A stretch of 19,751 bases of DNA, from positions 1 to 19,751 of the forward strand of contig NZ_JAFFPR010000032.1 in assembly GCF_016918735.1 (NCBI RefSeq). Reading direction: 5' to 3'. This DNA is from Leptospira abararensis. GTDB taxonomy: Bacteria; Spirochaetota; Leptospiria; Leptospirales; Leptospiraceae. Every line of letters begins with the position of its first letter. Position 1 is the first letter of the stretch. The notes under the pieces were generated by a model. The model was not told where the DNA came from, did not search any database, and worked only from the letters and a program-made list of their open reading frames with translations. Both the position numbers and the translations under genes were made by a program. Below, in pieces: positions 8,761-15,060 of this stretch.

Positions 8761-8982
8761 AAAACCCTTAGCACTTTGCTACGTGATTAAAGACCTTGTG
8801 ACAAAAATCCACAGGTATCTGTGACTAATTTTTATGTAATGAGTGACTTAAAACGATGTTGGTAATGTTGGCCTTTGCCATGCCATATTCATTTTTCTAA
8901 TGGTAAAATAGAGGTCAATTACGGGGAATACTTTTGATTTAGCCAGGATTGATCTTTATGGAAATCAATGAGATATCGGAAC

Positions 8983-9010
8983 TTGGCATTCAATTGGCAT
9001 GGTCTAAAAT
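8983..9010 (+). promoter_or_regulatory. Promoter of the TetR gene, predicted leaderless
   Basis: TTGGCA (8983-8988), 16-nt spacer, TAAAAT (9005-9010), with the ATG 7 nt further on (9017). The transcript would begin at or next to the start codon, and there is no Shine-Dalgarno site. Inference from spacing. Confidence 0.55.
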
Positions 9011-9016
9011 TTAATA

Positions 9017-9571
9017 ATGGGAAGACACAAGCAGTTTGATCGAACAGAAGTTATAGAAAAGGCAATGCATGTCTTTTGGGAAAAAGGCTTTGCAAGCTCA
9101 AGTCTCAAAGACATTGAAAAAGCGACTGGTGTTTTTAAGTCCGGCCTATATTCTGAATTCGAAGACAAAGACGATCTTTTTATTCAGACCATCATACACT
9201 ACAAACAAACTCATCCTTCGAGAACGGTTTTGAGGGAGGAGCCATTTGGCTGGGGAAATATCAGAGAATTCTTTCGGTTGGTGATTCTTTCTGAGAATCA
9301 GCTTGGCGACTATCTAGCACGTATAATTCCCGAGATCGGCATCCTTCCCAAGAAAGTCCGGTCAATTGTTGAAGAGAGCGCGACCGCCTGTGGGGATGAT
9401 TTTGTTAAAAATCTGAAGGCTGACGGGGTTAAAAAAGATATTCAACTAGCCCTGGATTTCATCACAACTTTTTATTACGGCATGACGGTTAAGGTGAAAA
9501 TGGAGCCCGCTGAAAAGATCGAAAGAGAGATTGACCGATTCATCAAGCTTCTTCAATCCTCCTTGAAGTAA
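9017..9571 (+). CDS. TetR/AcrR-family transcriptional regulator
   Basis: 184 residues. The N-terminal helix-turn-helix is clear (residues about 8-55): RTEVIEKAMHVFWEKGFASS, LKDIEKATGV, KSGLYSEFEDKDDLF, matching the TetR pattern 'A..lF...G...t....IA...gvs.g.lY.hF..K..L'. The C-terminal ligand-binding and dimer domain is variable, so the inducer is unknown. The gene runs toward the two-gene dehydrogenase operon, whose promoter carries two palindromic operators of TetR type. The regulator likely represses that operon, though another TetR protein elsewhere could bind instead. A terminator hairpin follows immediately. The last codons overlap the tail of a truncated minus-strand gene. Confidence 0.92.
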   Translation: MGRHKQFDRTEVIEKAMHVFWEKGFASSSLKDIEKATGVFKSGLYSEFEDKDDLFIQTIIHYKQTHPSRTVLREEPFGWGNIREFFRLVILSENQLGDYLARIIPEIGILPKKVRSIVEESATACGDDFVKNLKADGVKKDIQLALDFITTFYYGMTVKVKMEPAEKIEREIDRFIKLLQSSLK

Positions 9572-9690
9572 GAGAAATTACGACCTCTTCGATTTCTTGA
9601 GGTCGCAATTTTTACGTCTTGGTTAGCAGCTGTAAGCTTATGAATTATGACCTGTCCAATATTGCCGGTACCAATCACTCCAATTTTCAT
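9553..9690 (-). pseudogene. Truncated F420-dependent NADP oxidoreductase-like gene (N-terminal fragment)
   Basis: From ATG 9690 the frame reads MKIGVIGTGNIGQVIIHKL and then a second strand (VKIATSR), the Rossmann start of NADP-binding proteins of the F420-dependent NADP oxidoreductase (ProC-like) family, which normally have about 200 residues. Here only about 33 recognisable residues remain before the frame runs into the TetR terminator and antisense of the TetR C-terminus. The ribosome site CGGAGATTTT-ATG closely resembles that of the upstream dehydrogenase (AAGGAGATTTT-ATG). This was probably the third gene of the dehydrogenase operon before a deletion joined it to the TetR gene. An in-frame ATG at 9768 lies inside the upstream dehydrogenase and is unlikely to be used. 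Confidence 0.7.
9579..9612 (+). terminator. Intrinsic terminator of the TetR gene
   Basis: CGACCTC (9581-9587) pairs with GAGGTCG (9599-9605) across an 11-nt loop, followed by CAATTTTT. It lies 8 nt after the TetR stop codon. Part of the right arm is also coding sequence of the truncated minus-strand gene, so the hairpin may have arisen at a deletion junction. Confidence 0.6.
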
Positions 9691-9754
9691 AAAATCTCCG
9701 TTCTTAAAATCGTCTCCACTGCTTATCGCATGGAGACTATCTGATTCGTCAAAG

Positions 9755-10498
9755 TTATCGAGCGCCACCGCTAACCATCATGATTTCTCCGGTGATCCAT
9801 TCCGCTTCGTCAGACGCTAAAAAAGCCGTTATGTTTGCGATGTCTTCTGGGAATCCAATTCGTCCCATAGGAATTGTTTTGACCATGAATTCTTCAGCTT
9901 CAGGAGACATACCGGCCTTTTGTGCGCCTTCTGTTCTGATGGAACCAGGATTGACTTGATTCACTCTGATTTTTCGTGGAGCCAACTCCTTAGAGAGAAC
10001 TAATGTAATGCCGTTTATTGCGGCTTTACTCGATGAATAGATTACAGAGTTAGGTGGAGCCATGGTTGCAACGATAGATCCGATATTGATGATGCTGCCG
10101 CCATCATTAAAGTGTTTAAGTGCGGCCTTGATCGCAAGGATCGGTGCAATAACATTTATGCCGAACTGGCGATTGACTTCTTCAAGAGTGGATGCCTCAA
10201 TCGGAAGGAACTGAAATACGCCAGCATTGTTAACCAAGATATCGATTTTTCCAAACTGTTTAGAGGCAGTATCAAAAAGAGATTCTAACTCCAGTTCCTT
10301 CGTAACGTCGACTTTAACAGCGACTACTTTTGATACCGACGCCTCAATCTCTTTTATGAGCCTTTCGGCGGCCTCTTTGTTGGAGTTGTAAGTGAAGATA
10401 ACGTTAGCACCTTGTTTAGCTAGCTTTCTAACAATACCCGCGCCGATTCCTTGAGAGCCACCAGTAACGACGGCAGTTTTTCCTTGTAATGACAACAT
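9755..10498 (-). CDS. Short-chain dehydrogenase/reductase (FabG-like), second gene of operon
   Basis: 247-residue classical SDR. Seen: cofactor motif TGGSQGIG (12-19), NNAG (90-93), and catalytic residues N115, S141, Y154 and K158 (YSSSK). The PGSIRTEG block and the C-terminal WITGEIMMVSGG are typical. The TYNSNK stretch after beta-2, with no acidic residue at its end, suggests NADPH preference. Substrate cannot be told; FabG-like 3-oxoacyl reductases and alcohol or sugar dehydrogenases share this pattern. The start at 10498 has AAGGAG 6 nt upstream. It lies 82 nt after a close paralogue (about two thirds identical by eye) and is probably co-transcribed with it from the promoter near 11390. 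Confidence 0.93.
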   Translation of the reverse strand: MLSLQGKTAVVTGGSQGIGAGIVRKLAKQGANVIFTYNSNKEAAERLIKEIEASVSKVVAVKVDVTKELELESLFDTASKQFGKIDILVNNAGVFQFLPIEASTLEEVNRQFGINVIAPILAIKAALKHFNDGGSIINIGSIVATMAPPNSVIYSSSKAAINGITLVLSKELAPRKIRVNQVNPGSIRTEGAQKAGMSPEAEEFMVKTIPMGRIGFPEDIANITAFLASDEAEWITGEIMMVSGGAR

Positions 10499-10580
10499 AA
10501 AATCTCCTTTTCTTAACGATTAATTTTGAACTGCATTTGTTTATAATTTACTGTGAACAGATAAAAACATCTAACCTAAG

Positions 10581-11321
10581 TTAGCGCATGCCTCCACTTA
10601 CCATAATGACTTCTCCGGTAATCCATCTTGCATCATCAGAAACGAGAAATGCGGTAAGATTAGCAATGTCATCTGGAAATCCAATTCGTCCCAATGGGAT
10701 TCTTTCAATTAGTTCGGCTTCCATTTTAAGATCCATCCCGGCTTTTTTATTTCCCTCTGTTCTGACTGAACCTGGGTTAATTTGATTCACAGTGATTTTT
10801 CTCGGAGCAAGCTCCTTAGAAAGAACTTTTGTTATCCCATCAATGGCCGCTTTGGTTGATGCGTAAGCCATGAAATTAGGTGGTGCCCAAGTTGCGGCAA
10901 TCGATCCCATATTGATAATGCTACCGCCGTCGTTAAAGTGCTTGAGTGCGTATTTAACTGCAAACATTGGAGCAAAAACATTGGTATTGAAGAGGCGCTG
11001 TACTTCTTCGAGAACGATATCTTCGGCTGGGCTGAACGTAAAAACACCAGCATTGTTGACCAAGATGTCAAGCTTCCCAAAATGTTGGGCGGCTTTTTCA
11101 AATAAGTTTTCTAGATCTTGAACCTTTGTAACGTCTGCATGGATGGCGGCGACTTTAGAACCAGAGACTTCAAGCTCTTTAGCAAGTTTATCGGCGGCCT
11201 CTTTGTTGGAATTATAGTTGAAGAAAACATTGGCGCCTTGGCTTGCCAATTTTTTAACGATCCCTGCACCGATACCTTGAGAGCCACCTGTAACGACGGC
11301 TGTTTTCCCTTTTAAAGACAT
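10581..11321 (-). CDS. Short-chain dehydrogenase/reductase (FabG-like), first gene of operon
   Basis: 246-residue classical SDR with TGGSQGIG (11-18), NNAG (89-92), catalytic N114, S140, Y153 and K157 (YASTK), and the family C-terminus WITGEVIMVSGG. It is a paralogue of the next gene, sharing long identical runs such as ALKHFNDGGSIIN and LSKELAPRKI, so the pair arose by tandem duplication. The start ATG at 11321 has GAGGAG 9 nt upstream. The promoter with two ACCGATCGGT operators lies 50-80 bp upstream, so expression is probably induced by a small molecule through a TetR-type repressor. The enzymes may act on that inducer or a relative of it, but this is inference. Confidence 0.93.
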   Translation of the reverse strand: MSLKGKTAVVTGGSQGIGAGIVKKLASQGANVFFNYNSNKEAADKLAKELEVSGSKVAAIHADVTKVQDLENLFEKAAQHFGKLDILVNNAGVFTFSPAEDIVLEEVQRLFNTNVFAPMFAVKYALKHFNDGGSIINMGSIAATWAPPNFMAYASTKAAIDGITKVLSKELAPRKITVNQINPGSVRTEGNKKAGMDLKMEAELIERIPLGRIGFPDDIANLTAFLVSDDARWITGEVIMVSGGMR

Positions 11322-11358
11322 AAATTAAACTCCTCTTCTTAAATATTTTCTATTTTCA

Positions 11359-11372
11359 GAACCGATCGGTAC
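11359..11372. promoter_or_regulatory. TetR-type operator O1 (downstream of the -10)
   Basis: AACCGATCGGTAC contains the same ACCGATCGGT core as the 24-bp palindrome at 11405-11428. It abuts the -10 element at 11373-11378 on the transcribed side. Binding here would block the start site. Confidence 0.75.
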
Positions 11373-11400
11373 AGTATATTGGGATGACAAAACTAGTCAA
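11373..11400 (-). promoter_or_regulatory. Promoter of the dehydrogenase operon
   Basis: Minus strand: TTGACT (11400-11395), 16-nt spacer, TATACT (11378-11373). Both hexamers are close to the sigma70 consensus. Operators flank it on both sides, 52 bp core to core, close to five helical turns, so two repressor dimers would sit on the same face of the DNA. Confidence 0.8.
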
Positions 11401-11404
11401 TATT

Positions 11405-11428
11405 ATTTTGTACCGATCGGTACAAAAT
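11405..11428. promoter_or_regulatory. TetR-type operator O2, perfect 24-bp palindrome
   Basis: A perfect palindrome centred on TTGTACCGATCGGTACAA and extended by matching AT ends to 24 bp. It lies immediately upstream of the -35 element. The symmetry, the length and the second copy at 11359 are typical of TetR-family operators. Confidence 0.82.
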
Positions 11429-11429
11429 A

Positions 11430-11847
11430 AGGTAAGCCGTTGTAACGGGTAGACGAAAGCGCTTTGGTCACACAGAGGTCAAAGATGACTCAGTTTATTA
11501 AGCACCTTCAATCTTCAATGGCAGGCTATGTGAGCGGAAAACCGAGAGAGAGACAAAGATAAAGTTTTAGGGAACACCAGAGATCAAGTTGGATCACCCG
11601 GCTACATATACCCTATGCTTCTACACATTTTTGAAGATTTCCCTATTGATCCTCAAAATCTTCACAAAATAAAAAATCCTCACCTTTAAGCCGAATGGCT
11701 TCTTATAGCGTAATCTGTATTAAAGATCGGACATTGACTTTTTCATGCGGTTGGATCATGAAAAACTCGTTGAATCTCCCATGCACTTAAAAATAATCCA
11801 GGATTTGCCCCCATATTATGACACATCCCCTTTATTCCTGCAGACAT
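11430..11847. other. Non-coding or decayed stretch with an open frame ending at repeat copy D
   Basis: No supported intact gene. On the plus strand an open frame without a good start (11534-11689) reads ...LGNTRDQVGSPGYIYPMLLH... and stops exactly where the dispersed repeat begins (TAAGCC). I do not recognise it; it may be a gene remnant. A 9-bp perfect stem TTTTTCATG/CATGAAAAA lies at 11739-11765. Confidence 0.45.
11684..11730 (+). repeat. Dispersed AAGCC-hairpin repeat, copy D (short, diverged)
   Basis: AAGCC-GAAT-GGCTT (11688-11701) followed by CTTATAGCGTAATCTGTAT, which parallels CCTATAATGGACAATCTGT of copy B. The second half is not recognisable. As in copy C, the TAA of TTTAAGCC is the stop codon of an interrupted upstream frame. 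Confidence 0.5.
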
Positions 11848-11878
11848 AAAAAAAACCCGCAAGTAATTGCGAGGTTTA
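11848..11878 (-). terminator. Intrinsic terminator on the minus strand, downstream of 16S relic
   Basis: Minus strand: AAACCTCGCAA-TTAC-TTGCGGGTT then eight T. The stem has one bulged base. It is followed on its upstream side by a repeated trailer and the 16S 3' relic, the layout expected for the end of an rRNA transcription unit. Confidence 0.7.
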
Positions 11879-12004
11879 TAATCGATGCTTCGACAAGCTC
11901 AGCATCCCATCCTATGTCTGTTTCTCAAACCGAACCCTGAGTAGCGAAGCGTACCGAAGGGCGAGGTGAGAGATTACTTTTACAAAATACAACTTAGCGT
12001 GACA
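11848..12004 (-). repeat. Terminator-plus-trailer repeat, copy 1
   Basis: About 157 bp that matches 19586-19751 almost base for base, including GATGCTTCG, CATCCTATGTCTG, CGAACCCTGAGTAGCGAAGC, GTACCGAAGGGCGAGGTGAG and ACTTTTACAAAATACAAC. The two differ in one internal hairpin (CAAGCTCAGC here, TACACTTCGTTACTCAGC there). The high identity in an otherwise decayed area points to recent duplication or gene conversion. Confidence 0.85.
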
Positions 12005-12040
12005 ACAATCTCAAGCGAAAGGTAATTGGTTTCCTTTATA

Positions 12041-12196
12041 AAAGGAGGATAACGCTTGTTTCACTAAAAACTGCTAGAATATTTTCTTACGGAAAATATT
12101 CTGTGGCTACCTTGTTACGACTTCACCCTCTTCACGAGTTTCACTTTAGAAGTGACTCCTCTAGCGGTTAAGAAAAACCTCTTCGGGGCGAGTCCC
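12041..12196 (-). rRNA. Relic of the 3' end of a 16S rRNA gene
   Basis: Read on the minus strand, 12196-12105 gives the penultimate-helix region and the near-universal GTGAAACTCGTGAAG...GGTGAAGTCGTAACAAGGTAGCC (the site of primer 1492R is 12105-12123). Beyond GTAGCC the normal helix-45 sequence (GGAAGGTGCGGCTGGATCA) is missing. Instead there is a perfect 11-bp hairpin, AGAATATTTTC/GAAAATATTCT (12076-12102), then unrelated DNA, then CCTCCTTT (12048-12041), matching the anti-Shine-Dalgarno end. The rest of the 16S gene (toward higher coordinates) is absent. This cannot make a working rRNA and I call it a degraded fragment. A repeated trailer and terminator follow it. Confidence 0.82.
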
Positions 12197-12271
12197 TTAA
12201 AATTCGATTCTCTTCTTTGAATTTATTCGAATTTACAAAACAATAGATTAAAAATTAAGGGTCGGGCTATT

Positions 12272-12353
12272 CAGGGCTTCGGTCGCTTTCGCGACCGCTA
12301 ACGCGCCCTTACTATCCCTCTCGCAGTCCTTCGATACACTTGGTTACTCAGGG
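12272..12353 (+). repeat. Hairpin repeat GGCTTCGGTCGC...GCGCCCTTACTATC, fullest copy
   Basis: Inner stem CGGTCGC-TTTC-GCGACCG is perfect (12280-12297); outer stem AGGGC/GCCCT (12273-12277, 12305-12309). It continues with TCGCAGTCCTTCGATACACTTGGTTACTCAGGGC. Partial copies are at 5874 and 7586. It resembles the short extragenic palindromes found dispersed in many bacteria. Beyond it, 12354-12730 shows no gene. Confidence 0.7.
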
Positions 12354-12796
12354 CACGTATAGATCTTAGCATTATTATATAATTTATAACGGAATGGATA
12401 TGAGCATGTGATATTGCAAAAACTCTTTCATGGTCTTTAAGTAATAAAATATTATTTGGCCTGAATGTATTAGTTCATTTCAATCGACCATTTTTTGTAT
12501 TCCAATTATTAAGCCTAATTAAACTTTGTTGACTAAAATTTCTGTTTTTTTGTTATAATTGGACAAAGATTTATAATGGTTGCATAATTAAAATTTTCGA
12601 TTCTGAGAAAACTAATTTAAAGATAACAATGGAAATACGAATGTAGCAACATACGGGCCTCAAAAAGTAAAAAGTATAGAACGAGAAGATTTCAAAATGA
12701 CTAACCTTAATCTCTTTAATTTTTTTACTTTGACCTGCTCCCCAAAAATTGGACCACTTGATAAGTTAGTTTTCCTCCGAAATTAAGGAGCAAAGC

Positions 12797-13055
12797 ATGG
12801 CAAAGAAAAGAATCTAAAATATTCCAAATATTGAAGGAAGCAGAATCGGATATCCCGATCAAAGAATTATCTAGAAAGCATGGAATCACTGAACAAACCT
12901 TTTATAGATGGCGTAACAAATAGAGTGGACTTGAGCTAAGTGACATCAAACAAATGAATGAACTCGAGCGAGAGAATTCTGAATTAAAGAAGATCGTTGC
13001 AAACATGGCTCTGGAAATCCAGGCGATAAAAAATGTACTCGGAAAAAAGTTTTAG
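12797..13055 (+). pseudogene. IS3-family OrfA, disrupted
   Basis: Starts ATG 12797 with AAGGAG 7 nt upstream (MAKKRI) and then hits a stop at 12814 because of a frameshift. From 12817 the frame gives KIFQILKEAESDIPIKELSR, KHGITEQTFYRWRNK (helix-turn-helix), a TAG where a Tyr is normal, then GLELSDIKQMNELERENSEL and KKIVANMALEIQAIKNVLGKKF, the leucine-zipper tail. Near its end GGA-AAA-AAG (A AAA AAG, 13043-13049) is a canonical -1 slippery site in the correct zero frame, the signal used by IS3 elements to make the OrfAB transposase. Confidence 0.85.
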
Positions 13056-13582
13056 ACAGACCGAGTAAATTAAGAGCGATCGATCTGTTAAACAAGGAAG
13101 GTATTTCAAAAAGGCGAAGCCTGAAGCTCTTAGATTTTCTTCATGAACGAACTATAGATGGTAGGAAGGCACGAATTCTATCTAGGGTCGATCTTTGCAC
13201 AAGAGAAAATGTTGTTTTATCAGCAGACTATTCGATTTCTTCTGTAAGATTAATTCGGTTCTTGGAATCATTGCCTGAACTTCCAAAATCGTTCATCACT
13301 GACAATGGTCCTGAATTCACTTCAAGAGTCTTTATTAATTGGTTATCCAAGAATAATATCGGTATATACTATATTTACCCAGGTAAACCAACACAAAATG
13401 CATTCGTTGAAAGCTTCAATGGTAAGCTAAGATCTGAATGTTTGCAATTGAGCTTCTGTCGGGATTTGAATGAACTAAGAAATGAGCTTTCTAAATTTCA
13501 AAAGGACTACAATGAAGAACGTCTCCATTCTTCTTTAAATTATTTGACCCCCTTAGAGTTCAAAGCGAAGTATGGAAATTAA
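13049..13582 (+). pseudogene. IS3-family OrfB integrase, internally deleted but open
   Basis: In the -1 frame from the slippery site there is no stop up to 13582. It reads RPSKLRAIDLLNKEGISKRR, then jumps at about 13135 from LKLL to DFLHERTIDGRKARI. The usual about 100 residues between (HTH_21 and the approach to the catalytic core) are missing. The retained rve domain has the first Asp (DFLHERT), the second Asp (FITDNGPEF) and the Glu (NAFVESFNGKLRSEC), so the DDE triad is still readable, and the C-terminal LHSSLNYLTPLEFKAKY is normal. A short direct repeat such as GATTTT may have caused the deletion. Protein function is very unlikely. Confidence 0.85.
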
Positions 13583-13635
13583 ATTATGAGGATTGAACTA
13601 ACTTAATAGTTGGTCTAACAATCGGGGGCAGGTCA

Positions 13636-14190
13636 TTAAAACCAGGAGGATTGATCAAGTATTTATTCTATATTTTTCGCTTTTTAAGTTATACCTACTT
13701 ATTTTATCAGTTTTTTGTTTTTCAAATATCGGACGAGATTGTTGATCTTAAACACGGATACTTTGGTTTTGATTTTGATTTTGTTACAAGTTTTACTATT
13801 TTCTTTGCCGGAAAGCGGAGAAACGATGAGATTTACAATAGGAATTTTACCGTTAATTGCTCTTTTACCAAAATTCATATTCAAAATTCCTGGAATCGTT
13901 TAGAAAACTTGGCAGAGCAAAGTTAGTCGAAAAAAACAAAAGGATACTAGTCCAGAAACAAATTTCTTCAAATTTGAACTAACAAAAACCTTATTTATAT
14001 TCCACTCAAAATACCTAACTTCCATTAGCACCAAAGAAAAGGATTAGGATAACTTTCCTACAAATACATTCTTTTTCTGCCTCAGCTCCTTTCATGATTA
14101 GTTACTACTCAAAATGTGAACTTTTTATAAATAAAATTCTGAATATTAGAAAGTATCTTTCTCTGAAAGAGAATTTGTGTTAGGGGAAAT
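13636..14190. other. No supported gene
   Basis: Very AT-rich stretch between the insertion sequence and the orphan terminator. Open frames exist (for example 13651-13926, with AGGAGGA almost touching a TTG) but have low-complexity, Phe-rich translations with no family resemblance. I see no RNA gene. Confidence 0.5.
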
Positions 14191-14248
14191 AATCAAGCAA
14201 CCCACGAGCCACTCCCCTCCTCCCTAACTCGGGAGGGGGTTTTTTGAT
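14191..14248 (+). terminator. Strong orphan intrinsic terminator
   Basis: CCCTCCTCCC pairs with GGGAGGGGG around the loop TAACTC (14216-14239), nine stem pairs, followed by six T. The stem base extends: AATCAA (14191-14196) pairs with TTGATT (14243-14248). No plus-strand gene ends here; the nearest upstream coding sequence is the insertion sequence, more than 600 bp away. It could end a small RNA or an unrecognised gene. Confidence 0.75.
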
Positions 14249-14651
14249 TCGTACAAGAATTATGTCTCATTCTTTCAAATACCTATCACAGCACATCCAC
14301 CTAATCAAAGTAGAGATTTCTCGTTTCTCTTTTTAGCCATCACTTTTTATCATTCAACTTGGTGCGAGACAATGTCATCAGAAAACATCATGGACCAAAG
14401 GAGCCGATCAAAAAAGCAACAAGCAAAACTGACTGCAAATCAAGATTCCTTTCACAATTGAAACAAAAAATATTACTAGAAAGAATAAGAAAATTTTCTT
14501 TCTATGCTAGAGAAATTAAGAAAAAGCCTACTAACCTTGATTAGATTAATTAAATTCCCTAACGAATGTTAGCAATCTTTTATCCTGAAAAAGCTGTCTT
14601 TGGAAACTAATAGGGAAAAGATAACTTTAAATTCGTTCATTTTTGATCGAA
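14249..14651. other. No supported gene
   Basis: A basic 61-codon frame at 14359-14544 has no recognisable motif, no ribosome site and low complexity. I do not call it. Confidence 0.5.
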
Positions 14652-15020
14652 ATGTGCGCAGTTATTTTCCTACTCTTCAGTTATCAAAGTTGTAAACAAT
14701 TAGCAATGAATAGCTCTTGTAATCCAAAATCATAAAGTTATGTAGAGACTTTGTTATTTGAATCCTCATCGGAAAATCCAATTCCCTTCTGCGGGTTCTG
14801 TGTCAGGAATGCACCAAAACTCTCGAAAATCCAAGCTTATCTGAAAGCGTCAAATGTAGAAGCAGGAGATCTTTTTGGGAACTCAGTCGTCATTTCAAGA
14901 GATACCATCGTTGTCGGTTCTACTGGAGAAGTGAGTAACCAAACTTCAATTACTACTGGACCAAGTGCAAACAACTCTGCCGTTAATTCTGGTGCTGGTT
15001 GTGTTTTTATTAGAAAATAA
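14652..15020 (+). pseudogene. FG-GAP repeat lipoprotein, truncated with a nonsense codon
   Basis: One frame runs from ATG 14652 to 15020: a short hydrophobic signal (CAVIFLLFSYQSC, possible lipidation Cys at residue 14), then SSCNPKS, a TAA stop at 14733, then SYVETLLFESSSENPIPFCG, and AYLKASNVEAGDLFGNSVVI, ending GAGCVFIRK. The N-terminal Cys-Asn/Asp-Pro block, the FCGF box and the 'YLKASN.EA.D.FG.SV.IS.DTIVVG' motif are those of Leptospira FG-GAP/integrin-alpha-like surface lipoproteins, which normally carry many repeats over several hundred residues. Here only the first repeat remains. The stop inside the N-terminus and the missing remainder show a dead gene. It is followed at once by another pseudogene. 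Confidence 0.78.
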
Positions 15021-15060
15021 ATGAAACAACTGATTCCCTATCAAAAGAAAACCTAATTGT

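Larger units (their letters stand above)
8180..9016. other. Long intergenic region with one dispersed repeat copy
   Basis: About 840 bp between the TfoX-domain and TetR genes. I find no supported ORF on either strand. It contains a copy of the AAGCC-hairpin repeat (8668-8760) and the TetR promoter (8983-9010). The remainder shows no recognisable homology. Confidence 0.6.
12731..13635 (+). mobile_element. Internally deleted IS3-family insertion sequence
   Basis: Ends are imperfect inverted repeats: TGACCTGCTCCCC...GGACCA on the left and TGGTCTAACAATCGGGGGCAGGTCA inverted on the right. Inside are an OrfA-like helix-turn-helix gene and an OrfB integrase gene in the -1 frame, the IS3 layout with IS2/IS407-like TGACCTGC termini. 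The element is 905 bp against about 1.2-1.4 kb for intact relatives, because the middle of orfB is missing. OrfA has a nonsense codon and a frameshift. I see no clear target-site duplication. It is presumably immobile on its own, but intact termini mean it could be moved by a related transposase. Confidence 0.88.

Noticed and set aside
12731..13635. Clear target-site duplication of the IS3 element
   Set aside because: The 3-5 bases on either side (ACTT, TTAA) do not match, so no duplication is claimed.
13651..13926. 91-codon frame after the insertion sequence, with AGGAGGA next to a TTG
   Set aside because: The ribosome site is too close to the start, the translation is Phe/Tyr-rich low complexity, and overlapping frames are equally open.
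14359..14544. 61-codon basic frame
   Set aside because: No ribosome site, no motif, typical of AT-rich noise.
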